Shown: piece after piece, positions 27,595 through 36,261 of the stretch | Position numbering within the stretch: the first letter of the stretch is position 1 | How the letters are laid out: the number at the start of each line of letters is the position of its first letter | Source of the DNA: Pseudomonadota bacterium | GTDB lineage: Bacteria; Pseudomonadota; Gammaproteobacteria; Burkholderiales; Burkholderiaceae_C | Length of the DNA stretch: 64,000 nucleotides | Assembly: GCA_021848345.1 (NCBI GenBank) | Contig: JAJZUV010000001.1 | Location: forward strand, 361,863-425,862 | Reading direction: 5' to 3' | The notes under the pieces: generated by a model | Database searches by the model: none | Seen by the model: only the letters and a program-made list of their open reading frames with translations | What the model was told of the DNA's origin: nothing | Position numbers and translations under genes: made by a program

Positions 27595-28488
27595 ATGCAC
27601 GACGCCCTGCTGCTGTTTCCCGACTTCGCGTTGATCGCGCTGGGCTATGCGCTGATGCACCTGACTTCGCTGGGGCGCGAGGTGTGGAGCGGGGTGGAAC
27701 GCCTGGTGTATTACGTGCTGTTCCCGGCGCTGCTGTTCTCCACCAGCGTGGGCGCGACCTACACCCTGGCCTCGGCTTCGGCGCTGGTGCTGGCCGGCAT
27801 GGGCGCCTTGCTGGCGGGCATCGTGCTGGCCTGGGCCGCCCACTGGCTGGGTGCCGACGCCGTGCGAACCGCCAGCGGCATGCAATGCGCCTTCCGCTTC
27901 AACTCCTACATCGTGCTGGCGGTGGCCGCCAGCCTCGGCGGGGCCCCCATGGTGTCCATGGTCGGGGTGCTGATCGCCATCGGCGTGCCGCTGTGCAATG
28001 CCGCGGCGGTGTGGGCGTTGTCGCGCCACGGCGGGCGCAGCCTGTGGCGCGAACTGCTGCGCAATCCCCTGCTGGTGTCCACCGCGGCCGGTCTGGTCGT
28101 GCACGCGCTGGGCCTGCACCTGCCGCAGCTGGTGCAGCCGGTGTTCGACCGCCTGGGCGGAGCGTCCATCGCGCTGGGCCTGCTGACGGTGGGGGCCGGC
28201 CTGCGCCTGCAGGGCCTGCATCGCGACTGGGCCCTGTCGGGCTGGCTGCTGGCCATTCGCCACCTGTTGATCCCGCTGGCCGCCTGGGGCCTGGCGCGGG
28301 CCCTGGGACTGGACTCCGCCCACGTGGTGGCGCTGCTGGTGTTCACCGCGGTGCCCACCGCGTCCAGTGCCTACGTGCTGGCCATGCGCATGGGCGGTGA
28401 CGGGCCCTACGTGGCCGGCCTGGTGTCCTTGTCGACCTTGCTCGGCGCGGTGTCGCTGCCGCTGTTCCTCACGCTGGCGTCGCGCTGA
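27595..28488 (+). CDS. AEC-family (auxin efflux carrier-like) transporter
   Basis: 297-aa integral membrane protein with about ten hydrophobic segments in two related halves. The N-terminal FPDFALIALGYALMHL and the internal FRFNSYIVLAVAASLGG match the AEC/BASS-like carrier group. The C-terminal TAVPTASSAYVLAMRMGGD is the conserved crossover segment. Related carriers move malonate, malate, lactate or other organic acids. Its 3' end overlaps the convergent panE-like gene by 20 nt. Its position between two 2-keto-acid reductase-like genes hints at an organic-acid substrate. Confidence 0.88.
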   Translation: MHDALLLFPDFALIALGYALMHLTSLGREVWSGVERLVYYVLFPALLFSTSVGATYTLASASALVLAGMGALLAGIVLAWAAHWLGADAVRTASGMQCAFRFNSYIVLAVAASLGGAPMVSMVGVLIAIGVPLCNAAAVWALSRHGGRSLWRELLRNPLLVSTAAGLVVHALGLHLPQLVQPVFDRLGGASIALGLLTVGAGLRLQGLHRDWALSGWLLAIRHLLIPLAAWGLARALGLDSAHVVALLVFTAVPTASSAYVLAMRMGGDGPYVAGLVSLSTLLGAVSLPLFLTLASR

Positions 28489-29440
28489 CGCCGGCCTGCA
28501 GCCGCGCGGCCTCGGCCAGCTTGACCAGCGCGTACAGGCTCTGGTTGGCCGGCGTGGCGATGCCCAGCGCGGCGCCGCGGCGCACGATCAGGCCGTTCAG
28601 GTCGTCGATCTCGGTGGGCTTGCCGCGCGCCAGGTCCTGCGCGGTGGACGACAACTGCCCCGGCATGCTGCGCGCGATCTGTTCCACCGATGCGCGCGCA
28701 CGCTGCGGGTCGAGCGCGCGGCCCTCGGCATGGGCCACCTCCAGCACTTCGCGCACCAGCTGCTCCTGCAGCTCGCGGATGGGCGCCAGCGCCGCCATCG
28801 GACCGTAGGGCTGCTGGGTCAGCGCGGAAATCGCGTTGTAGGCGCAGTTGACCAGCAGCTTGGCCCACAGCTCGTCCATCACCGCGTCCGACACCTGCAC
28901 CGGCACGCCGGCCGTGCCGAACAGCGCCGCGATGTCCTGCAGGCGCGCGCGCAGCGCCGGGTCGGCCGCCTCGCCGGGCGTGGCCGGGCCGATCACCAGT
29001 TCGCCACGTCCGAAATGCCGCACCTCGCCGGGGCCGGGCATCGCCGTGGCCACGTAGACCGCGGTGGGCACGACCGGCTGGCGCACGTGGCGGGCGATCA
29101 CCGCGGGGTTCTCCACGCCGTTCTGCAGGCTCATGACCACGGCCGAAGGCTCGAGCAGCGGGGCCAGGCCTCGCGCCAGCTCCTCGGTGTCGCGGGATTT
29201 CACGCACAGCAGCACGAGGTCGGCGCCGCGCACCGCGTCCAGCGAGGTGGTCGCCGCGACCGCCACGGTGAATTCCGAGTCGGAGCGCCGGACCTTCAGG
29301 CCGGAGGCCTGGATGGCCTGCACATGGTCGGCGCGCGCGACCAGCGTGACCGCATGCCCGGCGCGCGCCAGCATGGCGCCGAAATAGCTGCCGACGGATC
29401 CGGCGCCGACAACGGTGATGCGAGGGTTGGAGGATGTCAT
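28469..29440 (-). CDS. Ketopantoate reductase-like protein (PanE/ApbA family), copy 2
   Basis: 323-aa protein of the same fold as the gene at 26432 but clearly diverged. It has the glycine motif VVGAGSVGSYFGAMLA, LVLLCVKSRDTEE, the conserved SLQNGVENP (Asn), and the catalytic-Lys region DELWAKLLVNCAYNAISALT near residue 195. ATG 29438-29440 was preferred over an upstream in-frame start at 29608. The SLQNG and NCAYN segments are closer to classical PanE than those in copy 1. The 3' end overlaps the AEC transporter gene. Role in coenzyme A synthesis is possible but unproven. Confidence 0.88.
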   Translation of the reverse strand: MTSSNPRITVVGAGSVGSYFGAMLARAGHAVTLVARADHVQAIQASGLKVRRSDSEFTVAVAATTSLDAVRGADLVLLCVKSRDTEELARGLAPLLEPSAVVMSLQNGVENPAVIARHVRQPVVPTAVYVATAMPGPGEVRHFGRGELVIGPATPGEAADPALRARLQDIAALFGTAGVPVQVSDAVMDELWAKLLVNCAYNAISALTQQPYGPMAALAPIRELQEQLVREVLEVAHAEGRALDPQRARASVEQIARSMPGQLSSTAQDLARGKPTEIDDLNGLIVRRGAALGIATPANQSLYALVKLAEAARLQAGVSATPA

Positions 29441-29752
29441 GGGGGCGGCACGGAGCACGATGCGGCGGAAGGTGAGCGGGAGCAATCTAGCTGATTCCCA
29501 CAAGCACTGCAGGGGCAAGGCCGGCTCGCCGCCAACGTGGCCGCCCCCCAGGCCGATCATGCGCGTCGGGCCGTGTCGTCGACCCGCGTGTGCGACAGAA
29601 TGCAACAAAGGAAACCATCGGAGACTTCCAGGGGATTGTCACGCGACTTGCATGTTGTCCCCGAACAATCGGCGCGGCCCTCGCCCGGTGGCTGCGACGT
29701 ATACGGCTGTCGGCGAGGTTCCTGCCTCGTTTCGCTTCAGGGAGCCCTCCAC
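29441..29752 (+). promoter_or_regulatory. Promoter region of the phosphoesterase gene, with a possible Pho-box-like site
   Basis: About 312 bp without a supported gene. At 29636-29653 the sequence TTGTCAC-GCGA-CTTGCAT shows two imperfect copies of the CTGTCAT Pho-box half-site with the correct 4-bp gap. It sits ~100 bp before a secreted phosphoesterase gene. Each half matches 5 of 7 bases, so the site is only a candidate. Confidence 0.35.
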
Positions 29753-31525
29753 ATGTTGCGCAAGACCTTGCTCGCCACCTCCGTGATCGCCGCCGCGATC
29801 GCGGTCGGCGCCTCCGCCTCCACGGCAAGCGCCTCGCCGTTCCACGGCTACGACCACGACCACGATCATCACCACTTCGGCATGCGCGCCGAGGCCTATC
29901 CGACGGCCACGCCGATCAAGCACATCGTCGTGCTGTTCAATGAAAACGTTTCCTTCGACCACTATTTCGCCACCTACCCGAAGGCGACGAATCCCAGCGG
30001 CGAGACGCCCTTCCATGCCCGCCGCGGCACCCCCGCGGTCAACGGCCTGAGCGGCGCGCTGCTCACCAACAACCCCAACGACATCAACACCGCCAACGGC
30101 GCGGGCGCGGCCAACCCCTTCCGGCTCGATCCCAGCCAGGCCGCGACCGCCGACCAGAACCACGCCTACACCCCCGAGCAGTTCGCCTACGACGGCGGCA
30201 AGGCCGACCTGTTTCCCAAGTACACCGGCCGCGGCACCACCGGCGCGGTGGGCGCCTTCGGCACCAACGGGCAGGTCATGGGCTACTACGACGGCAACAC
30301 CGTGACCGCGCTGTGGAACTACGCCCAGCACTTCGCGATGAGCGACGACGCCTACACCGACACCTACGGCCCGTCCACCCCCGGCGCGCTGGAAGTGGTC
30401 TCGGGCCAGACCGACGGCGTGACGCTGGTGAAGACCACCAAGCAGCCGTTCACGCTGGCGGCGGGCTCCTACTACATCCGGGACGGCGCCGGCGGCTACG
30501 CGCTGATCAGCGACGTCGATCCCGCCTACGACGTGTGCTCCAGCCCCACCGACCAGATCCTCATGCAGGGGCGCAACATCGGCGACCTGCTCAACGCCCG
30601 CGACATCTCCTGGGGCGGCTTCATGGGCGGCTTCAACCTGGGCACGGTCAACGCCAACGGCACCACCGGGTGCAAGCGCAGCACGACCTCGAGCTACACC
30701 GGCACGACGGCCGACTACATCCCCCACCACAACTGGTTCCAGTACTTCCCCTCGACGGCCAACCCGACGCACGCGCGTCCGTCGTCGCTGCGGGCCATCG
30801 GCCATACCGACGAGCCGGGCACGCGCACGCCCGATCCGGCCAACCACGAGTACGGCCTGAACGACTTCTTCGCGGCGGTCAAGGCGGGCAACTTCCCCGC
30901 GGTCAGCTTCCTGAAGGCGCCTGCCTTCCAGGACGCGCACGCCGGCTATTCCGATCCGCTGGACGAGCAGGCCTTCGTGACCAAGGTGGTCAACTTCCTG
31001 CAGCAGCAGCCGCAATGGAAGGACACCGCGGTGATCGTCACCTATGACGATTCGGACGGCTGGTACGACCATGCCTTCGCCACGCCGACCAACCCGTCCT
31101 TCGACGCGCAGGCCGACCAGCTCGACGGCTCCGGCGTGTGCGGCACCGGCACCCCGATGCCCGGCCTGAAGGGCAAACCGGTCAACGGTCGTTGCGGCCC
31201 CGGCACGCGCATCCCGTTCATGGTGATCTCGCCCTGGGCGAAGGCCGACTACGTGAGCCACCAGCCCATCTCGCTGGCCTCGGTGACCCGCTTCATCGAG
31301 GACAACTGGCTGCACGGCGAGCGCCTGGGCGGCGGTTCCTTCGACGCCACCACCGGCAGCATCATGGACATGTTCAAGTTCGGCGGCGACCACGATGGCG
31401 ACGACCATCGCTGGCACGGGCACGGCTTCGGCGGCCGTCTGAACCCGCCGCTGTTCCTGAACCCGACCACCGGCGTCGTGCTGCGCCGTGCGCCGGCCGG
31501 CAGCAACTCGCCGAGTTCGAGCTGA
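29753..31525 (+). CDS. Secreted phosphoesterase (phospholipase C / acid phosphatase AcpA family)
   Basis: 590-aa exported protein of the PF04185-type phosphoesterase family. A signal peptide (residues 1-26, cleavage after ASTASA) is followed by a His/Asp-rich stretch (YDHDHDHHHFGM). The catalytic domain opens with HIVVLFNENVSFDHYFATYP, which carries the metal-binding Glu-Asn and the nucleophile region, and continues with IVTYDDSDGWYDH near residue 428. The C-terminus again is His/Asp-rich (GGDHDGDDHRWHGHGFGG). Relatives hydrolyse phosphomonoesters or phospholipids in the periplasm or medium. It overlaps the downstream peroxidase gene by one base (TGATG). Activity type cannot be settled from sequence. 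Confidence 0.9.
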   Translation: MLRKTLLATSVIAAAIAVGASASTASASPFHGYDHDHDHHHFGMRAEAYPTATPIKHIVVLFNENVSFDHYFATYPKATNPSGETPFHARRGTPAVNGLSGALLTNNPNDINTANGAGAANPFRLDPSQAATADQNHAYTPEQFAYDGGKADLFPKYTGRGTTGAVGAFGTNGQVMGYYDGNTVTALWNYAQHFAMSDDAYTDTYGPSTPGALEVVSGQTDGVTLVKTTKQPFTLAAGSYYIRDGAGGYALISDVDPAYDVCSSPTDQILMQGRNIGDLLNARDISWGGFMGGFNLGTVNANGTTGCKRSTTSSYTGTTADYIPHHNWFQYFPSTANPTHARPSSLRAIGHTDEPGTRTPDPANHEYGLNDFFAAVKAGNFPAVSFLKAPAFQDAHAGYSDPLDEQAFVTKVVNFLQQQPQWKDTAVIVTYDDSDGWYDHAFATPTNPSFDAQADQLDGSGVCGTGTPMPGLKGKPVNGRCGPGTRIPFMVISPWAKADYVSHQPISLASVTRFIEDNWLHGERLGGGSFDATTGSIMDMFKFGGDHDGDDHRWHGHGFGGRLNPPLFLNPTTGVVLRRAPAGSNSPSSS

Positions 31526-33051
31526 TGGTCCGTCGCGCCTTGCTGATCGCGGCGACAGCCGCGGTCCTGACGGGCGCGGCCTGGGCCGCGGGGGAGGCGG
31601 GCGCGACGCCCGCCGCCTCCGCGCCCCGGGCCCCGGTTGGAGCCGCCTCGCGGCCCGCGCCCCCGCTGGTGCTGCCGGACGGCGCCAATCCGCACCCGAT
31701 CCACCTCGTGCTGCCGCCGCGCAAGCCGCTGAGCGCCGTGGCCAGGCTCGGGCGTGAACTGTTCTTCGATGCCCGGCTTTCCGGCTCGGGGCGCGTGTCC
31801 TGCGCCTCCTGCCACAGCCCCGAGCATGCCTACGGCCCGCCCAACGCGCTGCCGGTGCAGATCGGCGGCTCGCGCATGAACCGATTCGGCGTGCGCGCGG
31901 TGCCCTCGCTCGAATACCTGTATCGACAGCAGAATTTCAGCATCGGCCCCGACAACGAGGAAAACGAGACCATCACCCTGCAGCAGCTGGTGCAACTGGG
32001 CAAGCAGGCCACGCGGGTGCGCAAGACCGCGCACGACACCGCGGCCACGGCCGCCAACCTGGTGCCCCAGGGCGGGCTGTTCTGGGATGGTCGGGTCAAC
32101 ACCCTGCAGCAGCAGGCCGACGGCCCGCTGTTCAACCCGCTGGAAATGGACGCCGGCAGCGTGGCCACGGTGGCCGCCAAGTTGCGCAGCGGGGGCTATG
32201 CCCGGCAGTTCCGGCAGCTGTTCGGCCCCGGCATGCTGGACAACTCGCAGTTCCTGGTGAGCGAGGCGCTGTTCGCGCTGGCGCGGTTCCAGATCGAGGA
32301 CCCGAGCTTCCACCCCTTCACCAGCAAGTACGACGCCTGGCTGCAGGGCAAGGCCCGCTTCACCCCCACGCAGGCGCGGGGTTACGTCGCCTTCAACGAT
32401 CCCGGCAAGGGCGACTGCGCCGCCTGCCATCTGGACCGTCCGGGCGCCGACGGGCAGCCGCCGCTGTTCACCGACACCCAGTACGAGGCGCTCGGCGTGC
32501 CGCGCAACCCCGCGATCCCGGCCAACCGCGACCCGCACTACCACGACCTCGGGTTGTGCGGGCCCTACCGCACCGACCTGGCCCGGCAGACCCAGTACTG
32601 CGGCATGTTCCTCACCCCCACGCTGCGCAACTCGGCCACGCGCCACGCCTTTTTCCACAACGGCGTGTACCACTCGCTGGCCCGGGTGCTGGATTTCTAC
32701 GACTTCCGCGACACGCGTCCGGCGCGCATCTACCCGGTGGTGGACGGCAAGGTCGACAAGTACGACGATCTGCCCGCACGCTACCGCGCCAACATCGACC
32801 GCACCGACCCTCCGTTCAACCGCAAGCTCGGACAGGCTCCGGCGATGAGCGCGCGCGACATGCGCGACATCATCGCCTTCCTGAAAACCCTCAACGACGG
32901 CTGGCGGGGGGAGGGGGCCCCCTCCGTCGCGGGGGGCGACCCCCGCTCCGTCCCCCCAAGGGGGACGCACCCCGCCTTGGGGCGGCCCTGCGGCGGGCGT
33001 GCTCTCGGCAGCGGGGCGGCGTGCAGGAAGGAGCCGCGTCGGGCGGGGTGA
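31525..33051 (+). CDS. Di-haem cytochrome c peroxidase (CcpA/MauG family) with repeat-derived C-terminal tail
   Basis: 508-aa periplasmic protein with a signal peptide (about residues 1-22) and a proline/alanine-rich linker. It has two c-haem sites: CASCH at 93-97 and CAACH at 298-302. The segments LGRELFFDARLSGSGRVSC and RNSATRHAFFHNGVYHSL are typical of the family, which reduces hydrogen peroxide or does MauG-like oxidation. The family core ends at IIAFLKTLNDGWR. The last 47 residues are translated from the intergenic repeat starting near 32914, so the original stop appears to have been lost. ATG overlaps the phosphoesterase stop, indicating coupling. Confidence 0.92.
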   Translation: MVRRALLIAATAAVLTGAAWAAGEAGATPAASAPRAPVGAASRPAPPLVLPDGANPHPIHLVLPPRKPLSAVARLGRELFFDARLSGSGRVSCASCHSPEHAYGPPNALPVQIGGSRMNRFGVRAVPSLEYLYRQQNFSIGPDNEENETITLQQLVQLGKQATRVRKTAHDTAATAANLVPQGGLFWDGRVNTLQQQADGPLFNPLEMDAGSVATVAAKLRSGGYARQFRQLFGPGMLDNSQFLVSEALFALARFQIEDPSFHPFTSKYDAWLQGKARFTPTQARGYVAFNDPGKGDCAACHLDRPGADGQPPLFTDTQYEALGVPRNPAIPANRDPHYHDLGLCGPYRTDLARQTQYCGMFLTPTLRNSATRHAFFHNGVYHSLARVLDFYDFRDTRPARIYPVVDGKVDKYDDLPARYRANIDRTDPPFNRKLGQAPAMSARDMRDIIAFLKTLNDGWRGEGAPSVAGGDPRSVPPRGTHPALGRPCGGRALGSGAACRKEPRRAG

Positions 33052-33341
33052 AGGACGCACCCCGCCTTGGGGCGGCCCTGCGGTGGGTGTGCTCTCGACA
33101 ATGGGGAGGCGTCGCGATTGCCGCCCGTTTCAGGTGGCGGTGCATAGCCGCCTTCGGCGGCCCCGAACCTAAGAGTGTTTGGCTTCAGGCCGCCGCAGGC
33201 GGCTCTCCGGCCCGCCTGGAGGTCTCCCTTCCACGCGAGCACTCCCAACGCCGAGAACCCACCTGCCGCAGGGCCGCCCCAAGGCAGGGGGTGCCCCCCT
33301 TGGGGGGGCGGAGCGGGGGTCGCCCCCCGCGACGGAGGGGG
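32914..33341. repeat. Composite inverted G/C repeat between peroxidase and Spy-like genes
   Basis: A ~75-bp left arm (CCCTCCGTCGCGGGGGGCGA ... CCTTGGGGCGGCCCTGCGG) recurs inverted as the right arm at about 33264-33341, enclosing ~270 bp. A sub-unit starting GACGCACCCCGCCTTGGGGC occurs twice in direct orientation (32964 and 33054). The interior includes GCATAGCCGCCTTCGGCGG, shared with the copy at 33960. The arms are themselves palindromic. The left arm is read through by the peroxidase gene. The element ends 7 bp from the Spy-like stop. Confidence 0.85.
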
Positions 33342-33347
33342 TACACA

Positions 33348-33842
33348 TCACCGTCCGGCGTGCTCGCGCCAGGCCTCGGCCGCGCGCCGGCGCTGATCCG
33401 GCGTCAGCACCTCGGCGATGGCGATGCGGGTTTGCAGACGGTGCTCGCCGGCGCGCGCCAGCAGTTGCTCGCGCTGGCGCTGCAGCTTGTCCAGCGCCGC
33501 CACGTCGATGGTGGGCGCCGCGAACAGGCGGCGCTCCTGCTCGCCCAGCGCACGCAGCTGGCCGTGCATTGGCGCGCCGTCGGCGCGTGCCCGGCGCAGG
33601 ATGTCGCGGATGCGTTCGCGCTGCTCGGCGCTGAGCCCCAGACGCTGCATCCAGGCTCCGCGATGGTGCCAGCCGTGCCAGCCGGGATGCGCGCCGCCCG
33701 GCGCATGCCACGCGGGCCCGCCGGCGGAGGCGCCCGGAGCGGGCGGTGGCATTTGCGCATGCGCGGGGGCTTGCAACAGCAGCGCGCCCAGCGCCAGCGC
33801 CGGGCCGAGGGCCCGGGACAGGGATGAAAGTCGGGAAGGCAT
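33348..33842 (-). CDS. Spy/CpxP-like periplasmic protein (LTxxQ motif)
   Basis: 164-aa protein with a signal peptide (about residues 1-29, ending APAHA) and a Pro/His/Gly-rich N-terminal stretch. The mature part is helical, with LSAEQRERIRDILRRA near residue 75 and LTPDQRRRAAEAW near 148, the paired LTxxQ-type motifs of Spy/CpxP envelope chaperones and metal-stress proteins. His-rich WHGWHHRGAW could bind metal. ATG 33840-33842 has a GGAGAT site; an in-frame extension to 34226 runs into repeat DNA. It is flanked on both sides by composite G/C repeats. Chaperone function is inferred from the motif only. Confidence 0.82.
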   Translation of the reverse strand: MPSRLSSLSRALGPALALGALLLQAPAHAQMPPPAPGASAGGPAWHAPGGAHPGWHGWHHRGAWMQRLGLSAEQRERIRDILRRARADGAPMHGQLRALGEQERRLFAAPTIDVAALDKLQRQREQLLARAGEHRLQTRIAIAEVLTPDQRRRAAEAWREHAGR

Positions 33843-33959
33843 GAACGGATCTCCGGTTCGACGCGGGGCGCCCGATGCGAGCCCCCGCGAAGCCATGATC
33901 CGCGCCCGGTTTGTCCCGTGTATGCCCGGGAATTGTCGAAGTGTTGCCCTGTCAATGTG

Positions 33960-34307
33960 CCCCCTCCGTCGCGGGGGGCGACCCCCGCTCCGCCCCCCCG
34001 AGGGGGGCACCCCCTGCCTTGGGGCGGCCCTGCGGCAGGAGGGTTCTCGGCATGGGGAGGGCTCGCGTGCAAGAGAGACATCCAGGCGGGCTGCATAGCC
34101 GCCTGCGGCGGTCTGACGCCAACCACACTCAGGTTTTGCCTTGGACTTTGGGCCGCCAAAGGCGGCTATGCACCGCCACCTGAATGCGGCGGCCATTGCG
34201 ACAGATCCCCATTGTCGCGAGCACACCCACCGCAGGGCCGCCCCAAGGTGGGGTGCGTCCCCCTCGGGGGGACGGAGCGGGGGCCGCCCCCCGCGACGGA
34301 GGGGGCC
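33960..34307. repeat. Composite inverted G/C repeat between the Spy-like gene and ilvD
   Basis: Second large copy of the element seen at 32914. Left arm 33960-34035 and inverted right arm ~34227-34307 share the CCTCCGTCGCGGGGGGCGAC and CCTTGGGGCGGCCCTGCGG blocks. The interior carries GCATAGCCGCCTGCGGCGG and an inverted CCGCCAAAGGCGGCTATGC. It stops 1-4 bp short of the ilvD stop codon and would be transcribed as a large hairpin at the 3' end of ilvD mRNA. Confidence 0.85.
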
Positions 34308-34308
34308 G

Positions 34309-36156
34309 TCAATCTTCGAGTTGCGAGAGGTCGCGCACGGCGCCCTTGTCGGCGCTCATGGCCAGCTTGGCGTAGGCCCTGAGCGCCGCCGACACGCGGC
34401 GCTGGCGCGGTTGCGCCGGCTTCCACCCCTTGGCGTCCTGTTCGGCGCGGCGGCGTTGCAGCTCGGCTTCGTCCACCAGCACGTCGATGCCGCGACGCGG
34501 GATGTCGATGCGGATGCGATCCCCATCGCGCACCAGGCCGATGGCGCCGCCCGCGGCGGCCTCCGGCGACACGTGACCGATGGACAGCCCGGCGGTGCCG
34601 CCCGAGAAACGCCCGTCGGTGACCAGCGCGCATTGCTTGCCCAGGCCCTTGGACTTCAGGTAGGAGGTGGGGTAGAGCATTTCCTGCATGCCCGGGCCGC
34701 CGCGCGGGCCTTCGTAGCGGATCACCACCACGTCGCCCGCCTGCACCTCGTCGCCCAGGATGCCCTTGACCGCGGCGTCCTGGCTTTCGTACACGCGCGC
34801 CTTGCCCTCGAAGGTGTACAGCGCTTCATCCACGCCCGCGGTCTTGACCACGCAGCCGTCGGCGGCGATGTTGCCGTACAGCACGGCCAGGCCGCCTTCC
34901 TTGTTGTAGGCGTGCTCGACGCTGCGGATGCAGCCCTTCTTGCGGTCCAGGTCCAGGCTCTCCCAGCGCGTGTCCTGGCTGAAGGCCACCTGCGTGGGAA
35001 TGCCCGCCGGGCCGGCGCGGAAGAAGGTGTGGATGGCCTGGTCCTCGGTGGCCAGCACGTCGTGGCGCGCCAGCGCCTCGGCCAGGGTGCGCGAGTGCAC
35101 GGTGGGTACGCTGGTGTCCAGCAGCCCGCCGCGCGCGAGTTCCCCGAGGATGCCCATGATGCCCCCGGCGCGGTGCACGTCCTCCACGTGATAGTGGCTG
35201 GACGGCGCCACCTTGCACAGGTTGGGCACGCGGCGCGAGAGCTGGTCGATGTCGGACATGCCGAAATCCAGCTCGGCCTCCTGCGCGGCCGCCAGCAGGT
35301 GCAGGATGGTGTTGGTGGAGCCGCCCATCGCGATGTCCAGGGTCATCGCGTTGGCGAAGGCGGCGCGCCCGGCGATATTGCGCGGCAGCACCGAGGCGTC
35401 GTCCTGTTCGTAGTAGCGCTTGCACAGCTCCACCACCAGGCGCCCGGCGCCCAGGAACAGCTGCTTGCGGTCGGCATGCGTGGCCACCACCGTGCCGTTG
35501 CCCGGCAGCGCCAGTCCCAGCGCCTCGGTCAGGCAGTTCATCGAGTTGGCGGTGAACATGCCCGAGCAGGAGCCGCAGGTGGGGCAGGCCGAGCGTTCCA
35601 CGCTCGCCACCTCGTCGTCCGAGACCTTCGGATCGGCCGCCATCACCATGGCGTCGATCAGGTCGATCTTTTTCAGCGTGCTGGTGCCGGCCAGGCGCGT
35701 GGTGCCGGCTTCCATCGGTCCGCCGGAGACGAACACCACCGGGATGTTCAGGCGCATCGCGGCCATCAGCATGCCCGGGGTGATCTTGTCGCAGTTGGAA
35801 ATGCACACCAGGGCGTCGGCGCAATGCGCGTTGACCATGTACTCGACCGAGTCGGCGATGATGTCGCGGCTGGGCAGCGAGTACAGCATGCCGTCGTGCC
35901 CCATGGCGATGCCGTCGTCCACCGCGATGGTGTTGAATTCCTTGGCCACCCCGCCGGCGGCCTCGATCTCGCGCGCCACCAGCTGGCCCAGGTCCTTCAG
36001 GTGCACGTGGCCCGGCACGAACTGGGTGAAGGAATTCGCGATCGCGATGATCGGCTTGTCGAAATCGCCGTCCTTCATGCCTGTCGCGCGCCACAGCGAG
36101 CGCGCGCCCGCCATGTTGCGTCCGGCGGTGGAGGTCTTGGAACGATAGGCTGGCAT
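34309..36156 (-). CDS. ilvD: Dihydroxy-acid dehydratase
   Basis: 615-aa IlvD, the Fe-S enzyme that dehydrates 2,3-dihydroxy-isovalerate and -methylvalerate in valine, leucine and isoleucine synthesis. The N-terminus is [20 protein letters not shown]. Cluster-ligand segments are [13 protein letters not shown] near residue 122 and [19 protein letters not shown] near 195. The long form (~615 aa) matches the enterobacterial-type [4Fe-4S] enzyme. A LysR-type regulator diverges from it over ~105 bp. The large G/C repeat lies immediately downstream of the stop. Confidence 0.97.
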   Translation of the reverse strand: MPAYRSKTSTAGRNMAGARSLWRATGMKDGDFDKPIIAIANSFTQFVPGHVHLKDLGQLVAREIEAAGGVAKEFNTIAVDDGIAMGHDGMLYSLPSRDIIADSVEYMVNAHCADALVCISNCDKITPGMLMAAMRLNIPVVFVSGGPMEAGTTRLAGTSTLKKIDLIDAMVMAADPKVSDDEVASVERSACPTCGSCSGMFTANSMNCLTEALGLALPGNGTVVATHADRKQLFLGAGRLVVELCKRYYEQDDASVLPRNIAGRAAFANAMTLDIAMGGSTNTILHLLAAAQEAELDFGMSDIDQLSRRVPNLCKVAPSSHYHVEDVHRAGGIMGILGELARGGLLDTSVPTVHSRTLAEALARHDVLATEDQAIHTFFRAGPAGIPTQVAFSQDTRWESLDLDRKKGCIRSVEHAYNKEGGLAVLYGNIAADGCVVKTAGVDEALYTFEGKARVYESQDAAVKGILGDEVQAGDVVVIRYEGPRGGPGMQEMLYPTSYLKSKGLGKQCALVTDGRFSGGTAGLSIGHVSPEAAAGGAIGLVRDGDRIRIDIPRRGIDVLVDEAELQRRRAEQDAKGWKPAQPRQRRVSAALRAYAKLAMSADKGAVRDLSQLED

Positions 36157-36261
36157 GGCGGCTCCTGCGAAGAATGGGGGGTCGGGCGGGAATCTACGTC
36201 AGTTCGAGTCTAGAGTGAAATCTATAATTCAGCGTTTATTGAGTCGCAAAACCTATCAGAC

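Noticed and set aside
33843..34226. N-terminal extension of the Spy-like protein to 292 aa
   Set aside because: The added residues are translated from the G/C repeat and promoter; the internal ATG has a good ribosome site and a clean signal peptide.
32914..34307. CRISPR array or tandem-repeat locus
   Set aside because: Units are few, of unequal length and in inverted orientation, with no regular spacers.
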